From Collinsella aerofaciens (GTDB lineage Bacteria > Actinomycetota > Coriobacteriia > Coriobacteriales > Coriobacteriaceae): 64,000 nt of DNA. The number at the start of each line of letters is the position of its first letter. Position 1 is the first letter of the stretch. The notes under the pieces were generated by a model, which made no database searches, had not been told where the DNA came from, and was given only the letters and a program-made list of their open reading frames with translations. Position numbers and translations under genes: made by a program. Of the stretch, positions 42,509-51,142 are shown piece by piece. Where the stretch lies: the NCBI RefSeq assembly GCF_015558785.1, contig NZ_JADMOP010000002.1, forward strand, positions 132,926-196,925. Reading direction: 5' to 3'.

Positions 42509-45500
42509 ATGAGCAAACTCGTCGAGGGCATCAAGGACCGCATGGTCGCTGCCGCACGCGAGGCCGCGCCCGCCGTGGTGGACGCCGCGCAGAAGGCCGC
42601 GACCGCAGCTGCCGAGAAAGTTGCCGAGGCAGTTGCCGATGCCAAGAACGCGGCAGGGGAGACGTCCGTCGCTAGCGAGCTCGCCACTGCCGCTGAGCCC
42701 GTAGCCGCCGTCCACGCCCCCGAAGGCGCGATCTTCAACCCCGAGAACGCTCGCGGCAACCTGCACCTGGGCATCGACGTGGGCTCCACCACCGTTAAAC
42801 TTGCCGTGCTCAACGACGACAACCAGATCGTCTACGCCAAGTACCAGCGCCACCACACCGACGTCCGTGCCTGCGCCCGCGACCTGTTCGAGGGCGCTGC
42901 GACCGTGCTGCCGACGGCCCAGATGACCTGCGCCATCACCGGCTCGGGCGGCCTTCTGCTGTCCCAGTGGCTCGACCTGGAGTTTGTCCAGGAGGTCATC
43001 GCCAGTAAGCGTGCCGTCGAGACCCTCATCCCGGCCACCGATGTCGCTATCGAGCTGGGCGGCGAGGACGCCAAGATCATCTACTTCGATAACGGCATCG
43101 AGCAGCGCATGAACGGCACCTGCGCCGGCGGCACGGGTGCGTTCATCGACCAGATGGCAACCCTGCTCCACACCGACGCCAGCGGCCTCAACGAGCTCGC
43201 GGCCAACGCCACCACCATCTATCCCATCGCCAGCCGCTGCGGCGTTTTTGCCAAGACCGACGTGCAGCCGCTGCTCAACGAGGGCGCCCGCCCCGAGGAC
43301 GTGGCCGCCTCCATCTTCCAGGCTGTCGTGACCCAGACCATCTCGGGCCTGGCGTGCGGCCGTCCCATCCGCGGCAACGTCGCCTTCCTGGGCGGCCCGC
43401 TGCAGTATCTCTCCGAGCTGCGCCACCGCTTCTACCTCACGCTCAATCTGGACGAGGAGCACCGTATCGTGCCCCAAAACGCTCACCTGTTTGTGGCGAG
43501 CGGCGCCGCCATGGCGCACGAGTCCAACAAGCTCAGCACGTTCCCGCAGCTCATCGGGGCCATCGATGCCCTGGGTGACACGCAGGGTGCCGAGGTCGAG
43601 CGTCTGGATCCGCTCTTTGCCACCGACGAGGACTTTGCCGAGTTCAAGACCCGCCACGACACCGAGGTCGTCCCCAAGGGCAAGCTCGAAGGCTACACCG
43701 GACGCGTGTTCATCGGCATCGACGCCGGCTCCACCACCATGAAGGCCGCGCTCGTGGGCGAGGACGGTCAGCTGCTGCACACCTGGTACGGCAACAACAA
43801 CGGCGACATCCTAGGCACGGCCAAGGTCATCATGGCCGATTTCTACAACCACATCCCCGCGGGCTGCACCATCGGCCACGTGACCACCACGGGCTACGGT
43901 GAGGCGCTGCTCATCGAGGCCCTCAAGGCCGATTCCGGCGAGATCGAGACCGTCGCGCACCTGCGCGGCGCCAAGGCGTTCCTGCCCGGCGTCGAGTTCA
44001 TTCTGGACATTGGCGGCCAGGACATGAAGTGCCTGCGCGTCAAGGACGGCGTCATCGAGCACATCATGCTCAACGAGGCCTGCTCGTCGGGTTGCGGTAG
44101 CTTTATCGAGAGCTTCGCCGTCTCTATGAACATGGACGTGCGCGCGTTCGCCAACGCCGCCATCCATGCCAAAGCCCCGGTCGACCTGGGAAGTCGCTGC
44201 ACGGTCTTTATGAACTCGCGCGTCAAGCAGGCGCAAAAGGAAGGCGCCACGGTGGGCGACATCGCCGCCGGCCTGTCCTATTCCGTCATCAAGAATGCCC
44301 TGTTCAAGGTCATTAAGCTGCGCGATCCCAAGGAGATCGGCAGCCAGGTAATCGTCCAGGGCGGCACCTTTATGTCCGATGCCACGCTGCGCGCGTTTGA
44401 GCAGCTCACCGGCGTTCATGCCGTGCGTCCCGACATCGCCGGCTGCATGGGCGCCTACGGTGCGGCCCTGCTCGCCCGCGATCGCGCCGGCGCCGACGGC
44501 ACCTCGACCATTCTTTCGGCTGAGGACATCGCGCACCTCACCGTGACGCAAAAGCATGTCCGCTGCGGCCGTTGCTCCAACAACTGCCAGCTTACCGTCA
44601 ACGACTTTGGCGGTGGCAGGCGCTTCATTACCGGCAACCGCTGCGAGAAGGGCGCCGGCCACAAAAAGCAGAAGACCGAGGCCCCCAACCTCTTCAAAAA
44701 GAAAAACGAGCTGCTCTTTAACCGCGAGGTCCTGAGCCCCGACGAGGCCCCGCGCGGCACCGTCGGCATCCCGCGCGCGCTCAACATGTACGAGAACTAC
44801 CCCTTCTGGCATGCGTTCTTTACGCGCCTGGGCTTTAGCGTGCAGCTGTCCGACCAGTCGAGCAAAAAGACCTACCAGGCGGGCATCGAGTCCATGCCGT
44901 CCGAGAGCGTGTGCTACCCGGCAAAGATGAGCCACGGCCACGTGATGAACCTCATCGACCGTGACGTCGACTTTATCTGGATGCCGTGCGTGCGTTGGGA
45001 GCGCAAGGAGGATCCGACGGCTGGCAACTGCTATAACTGCCCCATCGTCATGAGCTACCCCACGGCGCTGGCGCTCAATATTGACGAGATCCGCGAGCAG
45101 AACATCGAGTTCCTGTATCCGTTTGTGCCGTATCACGACAAGACCGAGCTCAAGCGCCGCCTGTACCAGGTGCTCGCCGTCGACCGTGTGGCCGATGCTG
45201 AGGCCGGTCGCGGTCGCGTGCGCGGTCCTAAAATCACGCGCTCCGAGGTTGATGCCGCCGTCAACGCTGCTTTTGAGGCCGACGCGCGCTTCCACGAGGA
45301 TATCCAGACCATGGGCGAGGAGGCTCTTAAGTGGGTCGAGGACCACGGCGGCCACGGCATCGTACTCGCCGGCCGTCCTTACCACAACGACCCCGAGATC
45401 AACCACGCCCTGCCCGAGCTTATCTCGAGCTTTGGCTTTGCGGTCTTTACCGAGGATTCGCTCGCGCATCTGGTGAAGCCCGAGCGTCCGATTCGCGTCG

Positions 45501-47290
45501 TCGATCAGTGGATGTATCACAGCCGCCTGTACGCCGTCGCCCGTTTTGTGACGATGCGCAACGACCTGGACCTGATCCAGCTCAATTCCTTCGGCTGCGG
45601 CCTGGACGCTCTGACCACTGATCAGGTGCAGGAGATCCTGGAGGCCAGCGGCAAGATTTACACCGTGCTCAAGATCGACGAGGTGTCCAACTTGGGCGCC
45701 GCGCGCATCCGTATTCGCTCGCTCATGGCGGCGCTCAAGGACCAGGAGGCCGAGCGCTTGGCCGAGGCTACGGCCGCGGGCGAGGCCTACGAGCAGGGCG
45801 ATGCCGCGCCGGTGGCTCCCTCCAAGGATGCCCCCGCGTTCGCGAGCCGTAAGTACACGTTCGAGGCGCAGCGTGAGAGCGTCTCGACCGCATGGCCCAA
45901 GGTGCCCTTTACCGAGCAGATGCGCGACGAGGGCTACACCATCCTGTGCCCGCAGATGGCGCCGATCCACTTTGACCTGGTCAAAGAGGTGTTCCGCGGT
46001 GCCGGCTACAACTTGGAACTGCTGCCCTCAACCGATCACGATGCCGTCGAGGCTGGCCTGCGCTATGTGAACAATGACATTTGCTATCCGTCGATCCTGG
46101 TGACGGGCCAGATCATGGAGGCCATCGAGAGCGGTCGGTACGACCTGTCCAAGACGGCCGTGGTTATCAGCCAGACCGGCGGCGGCTGCCGTGCCACCAA
46201 CTACATCGCACTCATCCGCAAGGCCCTGCGCGAGAGCGGCCACCCCGAGATCCCGGTGATCTCGCTTTCGGCTGTGGCGCTCGGCGAGGACAACCCCGGC
46301 TTTAAAATTACGCCGGCGCTGCTTAAGCAGGCAGTCTACGCGGTGCTCTTTGGTGACGTGATGATGCAGATGCTCTATCGTTGCCGCCCGTACGAGGCCA
46401 CGCCCGGTGCTGCCAATGCGCTCTACGAGGAGTACATGGCGCGCGCCCGCAAGCTGGCGCCCAAGTTTAACCGCCACAACTACACCAAGCTGTGCCGCGA
46501 GGCCATCCGCGCGTTCGACACCATGCCGCTCGTGGGCGAGGGTACCAAGCCGCGCGTGGGCGTGGTCGGCGAGATCCTGGTCAAGTTCCATCCCACAGCC
46601 AACAACCACGTGGTCGATGTCATCGAGCGTGAGGGCTGCGAGGCCGTGGTGCCGGGTCTGCTCGACTTTTTCCTGTACTCCATGAGCAACGCCGAGCTGC
46701 AGAAGGACGAGTTGGGAAGCTCCGCTACCACGCGCGCTGGTATGCAGGCGCTCATCAAGCTCGTGGACTGGATGCGTACGCCGGTGGAGGAGATGCTCGA
46801 AAAGTCCCGCCGCTTTGAGGCGCCCGAGCGCATCGGTACCATGGCCGACAAGGCCCGCACGGTGCTTTCGGTGTGCAACAACATGGGCGAAGGCTGGCTG
46901 CTCACGGCCGAGATGCTCGACCTGATCGATCACGGTGCACCCAACATCATCTGCACGCAGCCCTTCGCGTGCCTGCCCAATCACGTGGTGGGCAAGGCCG
47001 TGATCAAGGAGCTGCGCCGCCAGCATCCCGAGAGCAACATTGTTGCGGTGGACTACGACCCCGGTGCATCCGAGGTCAACCAGCTCAACCGCATTAAACT
47101 CATGATCAGCGTGGCCAAGGAGAACATGCGCGCCGGTAAGGGCTTTAAGCTCGAGAAGGTGGCACCGCTCGCGATGGACGAGGTCACCGGCCAGATGCGT
47201 GCCCACGACGGCTGTGTGAGCTGCGGGCCGGCCAGCGAGGAAGCCGTTGCATCGGTCGCCAAGCGTCTGGGACGCGGCATTAAGAAGTAA
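42509..47290 (+). CDS. 2-hydroxyacyl-CoA dehydratase activase/dehydratase fusion
   Basis: A 1593-residue protein of the acyl-CoA dehydratase activase family. An Ala-rich N-terminal stretch (1-80) is followed by two BadF/BcrA/HgdC ATPase domains: DVGSTTVKLAV near 89 with cluster Cys in TCAGGTGAF and ASRCGVF, and GIDAGSTTMKAAL near 403 with ACSSGCGSF and SRCTVF. A Cys-rich linker (RCGRCSNNC) and a DUF2229-type domain come next. The C-terminal half carries an HgdB-like region with further Cys (GCRATNY, CVSCGP). HgdC-type activases use ATP to inject an electron into dehydratases. Co-transcribed with the TetR gene. Confidence 0.88.
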   Translation: MSKLVEGIKDRMVAAAREAAPAVVDAAQKAATAAAEKVAEAVADAKNAAGETSVASELATAAEPVAAVHAPEGAIFNPENARGNLHLGIDVGSTTVKLAVLNDDNQIVYAKYQRHHTDVRACARDLFEGAATVLPTAQMTCAITGSGGLLLSQWLDLEFVQEVIASKRAVETLIPATDVAIELGGEDAKIIYFDNGIEQRMNGTCAGGTGAFIDQMATLLHTDASGLNELAANATTIYPIASRCGVFAKTDVQPLLNEGARPEDVAASIFQAVVTQTISGLACGRPIRGNVAFLGGPLQYLSELRHRFYLTLNLDEEHRIVPQNAHLFVASGAAMAHESNKLSTFPQLIGAIDALGDTQGAEVERLDPLFATDEDFAEFKTRHDTEVVPKGKLEGYTGRVFIGIDAGSTTMKAALVGEDGQLLHTWYGNNNGDILGTAKVIMADFYNHIPAGCTIGHVTTTGYGEALLIEALKADSGEIETVAHLRGAKAFLPGVEFILDIGGQDMKCLRVKDGVIEHIMLNEACSSGCGSFIESFAVSMNMDVRAFANAAIHAKAPVDLGSRCTVFMNSRVKQAQKEGATVGDIAAGLSYSVIKNALFKVIKLRDPKEIGSQVIVQGGTFMSDATLRAFEQLTGVHAVRPDIAGCMGAYGAALLARDRAGADGTSTILSAEDIAHLTVTQKHVRCGRCSNNCQLTVNDFGGGRRFITGNRCEKGAGHKKQKTEAPNLFKKKNELLFNREVLSPDEAPRGTVGIPRALNMYENYPFWHAFFTRLGFSVQLSDQSSKKTYQAGIESMPSESVCYPAKMSHGHVMNLIDRDVDFIWMPCVRWERKEDPTAGNCYNCPIVMSYPTALALNIDEIREQNIEFLYPFVPYHDKTELKRRLYQVLAVDRVADAEAGRGRVRGPKITRSEVDAAVNAAFEADARFHEDIQTMGEEALKWVEDHGGHGIVLAGRPYHNDPEINHALPELISSFGFAVFTEDSLAHLVKPERPIRVVDQWMYHSRLYAVARFVTMRNDLDLIQLNSFGCGLDALTTDQVQEILEASGKIYTVLKIDEVSNLGAARIRIRSLMAALKDQEAERLAEATAAGEAYEQGDAAPVAPSKDAPAFASRKYTFEAQRESVSTAWPKVPFTEQMRDEGYTILCPQMAPIHFDLVKEVFRGAGYNLELLPSTDHDAVEAGLRYVNNDICYPSILVTGQIMEAIESGRYDLSKTAVVISQTGGGCRATNYIALIRKALRESGHPEIPVISLSAVALGEDNPGFKITPALLKQAVYAVLFGDVMMQMLYRCRPYEATPGAANALYEEYMARARKLAPKFNRHNYTKLCREAIRAFDTMPLVGEGTKPRVGVVGEILVKFHPTANNHVVDVIEREGCEAVVPGLLDFFLYSMSNAELQKDELGSSATTRAGMQALIKLVDWMRTPVEEMLEKSRRFEAPERIGTMADKARTVLSVCNNMGEGWLLTAEMLDLIDHGAPNIICTQPFACLPNHVVGKAVIKELRRQHPESNIVAVDYDPGASEVNQLNRIKLMISVAKENMRAGKGFKLEKVAPLAMDEVTGQMRAHDGCVSCGPASEEAVASVAKRLGRGIKK

Positions 47291-47321
47291 CTGGCCTGCT
47301 TTGGGCTAGATATGAGGCAAG

Positions 47322-47355
47322 CGGGTGGTAGACATATCGGCTACCACCCGTTTTT
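47322..47355 (+). terminator. Terminator of the activase operon
   Basis: A 10-bp perfect stem CGGGTGGTAG/CTACCACCCG with a 9-nt loop and a TTTTT tail. Confidence 0.9.
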
Positions 47356-47501
47356 GCTGGACATGGAACCCTGAGTTAATGAACAGGTGTAGCCGTTCGC
47401 CGCAAATTAGCGTCCGTTTATAGAACCTACCCCCAGCGCGCGTCCTCCTTACGGTTGAATAAATACACATCTATGGAATTACGTAAGAGAGGACTGTTCC
47501 T

Positions 47502-48461
47502 ATGAGCTACAAGACCGTTTGCGTTGCTGGTGGCGGCGTGCTGGGAAGCCAGATTGCCTTTCAGGCTGCCTACTGTGGCTTCGATGTGACGATTTGGCTG
47601 CGCAGCGAGGGCAGCATCGGCCGCACCCAGCCCAAGATCGATCATGTGCGCGAGGAGTACATCGCGGCTATCGAGGGCATGGCGGACGGCACGGGTGAGT
47701 GGTGCGCCGGTATCGCCGATAGTGGCCAGCCCTTCGACAAGGAAGCGGCACTCGCCGCTGTCGACCGTGCCTACTCCACACTCAAGCTGGAGCTCGATCT
47801 TGCCAAGGCAGTGGCCGACGCCGACCTGGTCATCGAATCTATGGCCGAGGACACCCAGGCAAAGATCGACTTCTACAAAAAGCTCGCCCCGGTTCTCCCG
47901 CAAAAGACCGTCGTCGTGACCAACTCCTCCACGCTGCTACCGAGCACCTTTGCCAAGTACACTGGCCGCCCCGAGAAGTACCTGTCGCTGCACTTTGCCA
48001 ACTCCATCTGGAAGAACAATATGACCGAGGTCATGGCCCAGGACCAGACTGACAAGCGCTACTTCGACGAGCTCGTCGACTTCGCCAACGACATTCGCAT
48101 GCTGGCGCTTCCCGTCAACAAGGAAAAGAACGGCTACCTGCTCAACTCCATGCTGGTGCCGTGGCTGCTTTCGGGCCTGGACCTGTACGTCTCGGGCGTC
48201 AGCGACCCCAAGAGCATCGACCTCGCGTGGACGCGCGGCACTGGCGCTCCCAAGGGCCCGTTCCGCGTATTCGACACCGTGGGCATCCAGACGGCGTACA
48301 ACATCGTTATGCAGTATCAGAAGGTCCCGGGCCTGGTGAGCCCGCTGCTCAAGAAGATGATGATGCCCTACAACTTTAAGGCCATGGCATCCGTCCTCAA
48401 GAAAATGCTCGACGAAGGCAAGCTGGGCGAAAGCTCGGGCGAGGGTTTCTTCAAGTACTAA
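47502..48461 (+). CDS. 3-hydroxyacyl-CoA dehydrogenase family protein
   Basis: A 319-residue NAD-dependent dehydrogenase of the 3-hydroxybutyryl-CoA dehydrogenase family. The Rossmann motif GGGVLGSQIAFQ lies at 10-21. ADLVIESMAEDTQAKIDFYKKL and TNSSTLLPSTFA are the conserved blocks, LHFANSIWKNNMTEV contains the catalytic His, and the C-terminal helical domain ends GEGFFKY. The family His-Phe-x-Asn-Pro motif is changed to HFANSIW. It follows the activase operon but has its own promoter region; both may act on 2/3-hydroxyacyl-CoA chemistry. Confidence 0.85.
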   Translation: MSYKTVCVAGGGVLGSQIAFQAAYCGFDVTIWLRSEGSIGRTQPKIDHVREEYIAAIEGMADGTGEWCAGIADSGQPFDKEAALAAVDRAYSTLKLELDLAKAVADADLVIESMAEDTQAKIDFYKKLAPVLPQKTVVVTNSSTLLPSTFAKYTGRPEKYLSLHFANSIWKNNMTEVMAQDQTDKRYFDELVDFANDIRMLALPVNKEKNGYLLNSMLVPWLLSGLDLYVSGVSDPKSIDLAWTRGTGAPKGPFRVFDTVGIQTAYNIVMQYQKVPGLVSPLLKKMMMPYNFKAMASVLKKMLDEGKLGESSGEGFFKY

Positions 48462-48462
48462 A

Positions 48463-48502
48463 AAATGACCTCTCGGGGACGGAGGAAAACGGATCATTTT
48501 CG
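48463..48502. repeat. REP-like hairpin with GGGGACGG
   Basis: Ends AAAATGA/TCATTTT around a GC-rich middle containing GGGGACGGAGG, directly after the dehydrogenase stop. The GGGAC-G core links it to the other REP-like hairpins and to the inverted pair at 52974/54547. Confidence 0.6.
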
Positions 48503-48540
48503 GCCGCCAACAGTGAGAAGATGGACCCAGAAATAGAAAG

Positions 48541-49020
48541 GAGTGGCAATGGGCCGGCTCGGGCTTTGAAGACAAGTTATTGCAGGCCCAGGGCGATTTC
48601 TCGCTCAATGCAGGCCAGCACGGCGTGACGTATCTGCCGAGTTCTGACACGGCAGCGATTGGTCGCTACCAGGTGCTGCTATACGACAACAACTTTGGTG
48701 CGACCGAGCGCTATCCCAAGTTCGACTGGGGCCAGCTGGGCGCCGCGGTGGTGACCGACTACAGCAAGGGAACGCATTCGTTTGGGCGCATCTTTACGGT
48801 GGACGAGGCCGCGCGCACCTACGAGCTTGTGGACCAGATCGCAGTGCCGTTCTCGGGTTATGTGAGCAGTGCGCAGCGCGTCGGCGGTTCGAATAGCACG
48901 CTCGTGGCATCGGGCATGGCCAAGACCTTTGCCGAGTACGATCGCTATGGACTGCCCATCACCACCTACGAGATGGAAGCCGAAAAGTACATCTACCGCG
49001 TGTACAAGTACGAGCTGTAG
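48541..49020 (+). pseudogene. Arylsulfotransferase remnant, C-terminus only
   Basis: About 159 codons in one frame encode the C-terminal part of an aryl-sulfate sulfotransferase (ASST family). SGFEDKLLQAQGDFSLNAGQ, then HGVTYLPSS, FDWGQLGAAV, PFSGYVSSAQRVGG and a C-terminal YIYRVYKYEL match that family's last beta-propeller blades. A stop lies upstream in frame at 48514 and no start or signal peptide is present, so roughly two thirds of the gene is gone. Any translated product would start internally at about 48580. Confidence 0.65.
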
Positions 49021-49210
49021 GGCCGCGCTTAGGTTTGACCAATGGAGTATGAAAACACGCCGTTCGCCGATGCCCCCTCCGCGAGTGGCAGCCATATGGT
49101 TTGATATCAGAAACATATAGTTGTCGCCAGCCTGCTGGCGACGTTCCCCCTGACATCGGAGGTTTCAGGTATGTTTCGCGCTCCGTTAAACAACTATCGG
49201 TTGGTCTAAC

Positions 49211-49660
49211 ATGGGCCGCCGTGCTATTTCGATAACCCTTGCAGTGGTCTGCCTGGCTGTGCTCCTGGGCGTTACAGGGCTGTTTGCTATAAGCCGAGAA
49301 ACGTCCTATATGCGGGAATGCGCTTCCGAAGGGTTTGCCGTTGACGGTTACTATCGGGATGACAAAACGAGTCTGGAAACCCTGGCCTTTCTTGAAGAGG
49401 ATAACCATCGGTGGCAACTGGTCGACAAAGACGGCAGCTGCGTTGACGGGCAGTTTAAGCGTACGGACGATCCCAATATCCTGGTATTAAAGAAGGAAAA
49501 CGGCGAAGAATTCGGCACGGTTCACGTTGCATATATATCGCGCCGACGCAATCAAGGGCAGATTTACCTAATTAGAAATACTAAGGTGACCCGATTTTAT
49601 CTTGTGAGCACCGATCCGGCGTTTACGGTGGAGTCTGGCGAGGTCGATTCGGACAGTTGA
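49211..49660 (+). CDS. Small exported or anchored protein, unknown
   Basis: A 149-residue protein with an N-terminal membrane anchor (AISITLAVVCLAVLLGVTGLFAI). Two Cys (in RECASEGF and DGSCVDG) and a short beta-rich extracellular domain (TSLETLAFLEEDNHRWQLVDKDGSCVDG) follow. The middle resembles lipocalin-like or DUF4767-type small domains only in general pattern, so no function is proposed. A palindrome (49123-49142) lies upstream. No close operon partner. Confidence 0.6.
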   Translation: MGRRAISITLAVVCLAVLLGVTGLFAISRETSYMRECASEGFAVDGYYRDDKTSLETLAFLEEDNHRWQLVDKDGSCVDGQFKRTDDPNILVLKKENGEEFGTVHVAYISRRRNQGQIYLIRNTKVTRFYLVSTDPAFTVESGEVDSDS

Positions 49661-49670
49661 TTCACGGCAA

Positions 49671-49711
49671 TAAAAAAGCGAGCGGGGCGCGGGTGTGAAC
49701 TGCACCCCGCT
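49671..49711 (-). terminator. Terminator of the DUF389 gene
   Basis: Read on the minus strand, an AGCGGGG...CCCCGCT stem is followed by CGCTTTTTTATTG. It lies about 75 bp beyond the DUF389 stop. Confidence 0.75.
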
Positions 49712-49786
49712 ATTTGCTCGTGTCCGTATCGCGCCTGCGCCTCGTCGTAACTTGCGTCCGTGCGAGCATTCATCCCGCGCTCTGCA

Positions 49787-50926
49787 TCACTTCACATCGA
49801 ACTCCACGCGATCGAGTTCGGGTACGTTGAGGTCTATGAGCTTGCGGGCGACGTGGCGGTCGTGTGCCCCAAGCGCCTCGCTTGTCGTCACATGGGCGAC
49901 AATCTCGCGCTCGACGATGCCCTCCTCGTCGCCTTCGGTGGCCGAGGTCTCGACGGCGACGGTGTAATCCTTAAAGCCCGGCAGCACCGCGGCAAGCTCG
50001 CGCGTGGTTTCGGTGACACCGTAGCCGTCCTGCACGCCGGCCTGCGCCGAGCCAATGGAACCCGCCGTCATGACGATGCAGGGGATGGCAAAGACCACCG
50101 TGCCCACAATAATGCGGCGGCGCACCTTGCGTGACAGCTCATCGACCTCGGCATTTTCCTCGGCTGTCACAATGCCGTCGCCGTTGAGGTCGCGCTTGAG
50201 CGGTACACGTAAAAGAAGCAATACGGCTTCGGCCGCCAGCGCGATAAAGACCACGTTGATGCCAAACTCATAAAGCGCCGAGAGAAACAGTGACCCGCTT
50301 GCGATGGCGATGCCGTAGCCCGCCGCGCACAGGGGCGGCATGAGCGCGGTCGCCACGGCCACGCCGGCGATGAGCGTGGCGGGTTCCTGGTCGCGCGAGT
50401 TGCCCAGCCCGCCTGCAAAGCCGCCTGCGAGTGCGACGGTAAGGTCCCAGACGGTGGGTGTCGAGTTGTCGATGATGGCGGCCGTGGTGGTGCCAAGGGG
50501 CGAGAGCTTAAAGTACAGCGTGGACGTGACCAGGCAAAAGGCCATCTGCAGCGCAAGGCTGGCGACGGCTTCGACGGTAATCTCGCGGTCGAGCGTGGCG
50601 ATGCCGTATGCCATGGCAAGAACCGAGCCCATGAGCGGGCAGATGAGCATGGCGCCCACGATGGCGATGTCCGAGTCGATATCGAGGCCGATGCTTGCGA
50701 TGAGCATGGCGATGATGAGGATGCACAGGTGAGAGCCGGTCAGGCGCGCCCCGTTTACAAAGCGCTTACGGATTACGTGGTAGGGCGCGCGACCATCGCG
50801 AATGTTGAATGCGCGCTTTAAAAAGCGACCAGCCTGCTCGGCAGCCTCACTATGGGCAGGGCGGATGCCGTGACGCCGATGATGACGCTCGCGCAGTCGC
50901 TTGAGCTGTTGTTTATCGAGTTCCAT
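49787..50926 (-). CDS. DUF389 membrane protein with EF-hand-like loop
   Basis: A 379-residue membrane protein. The DUF389 core (about 60-230) shows IASIGLDIDSDIAIVGAMLICPLMGSVLAMAYG and TALMPPLCAAGYGIA. After the core comes a cytoplasmic insertion with a canonical EF-hand/dockerin-type loop, DLNGDGIVTAEE (about 243-254), then another membrane segment and a C-terminal soluble domain. The loop suggests calcium-dependent behaviour, which I do not know to be described for DUF389. Start ATG 50926 has GAGG 5 nt upstream, better than GTG 50932. Confidence 0.8.
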   Translation of the reverse strand: MELDKQQLKRLRERHHRRHGIRPAHSEAAEQAGRFLKRAFNIRDGRAPYHVIRKRFVNGARLTGSHLCILIIAMLIASIGLDIDSDIAIVGAMLICPLMGSVLAMAYGIATLDREITVEAVASLALQMAFCLVTSTLYFKLSPLGTTTAAIIDNSTPTVWDLTVALAGGFAGGLGNSRDQEPATLIAGVAVATALMPPLCAAGYGIAIASGSLFLSALYEFGINVVFIALAAEAVLLLLRVPLKRDLNGDGIVTAEENAEVDELSRKVRRRIIVGTVVFAIPCIVMTAGSIGSAQAGVQDGYGVTETTRELAAVLPGFKDYTVAVETSATEGDEEGIVEREIVAHVTTSEALGAHDRHVARKLIDLNVPELDRVEFDVK

Positions 50927-51082
50927 GTCCACCTCGTATTGCCGCAGGACCGCGGGTGCGTTCGCATCATGTACTCTACACCGTGACGGGCGGGGCGGTC
51001 ATCTTGACATGGAACTTAGGCGAGCAGGCAAAGGAAGACACGCCACATGCGAGTACTGCTGAGGGTTTCGGCAGATACAGAA

Positions 51083-51119
51083 AGAGCGCGGGGCCGGATG
51101 GTCTCCGACTCCGCGCTCT
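51083..51119 (-). terminator. Terminator of the OPT transporter gene
   Basis: Stem AGAGCGCGG/CCGCGCTCT with a 19-nt interior, 24 bp past the minus-strand stop, then TTTCTGTATC. Confidence 0.65.
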
Positions 51120-51142
51120 GTACGGGTACGTTGTTGTTGGGT

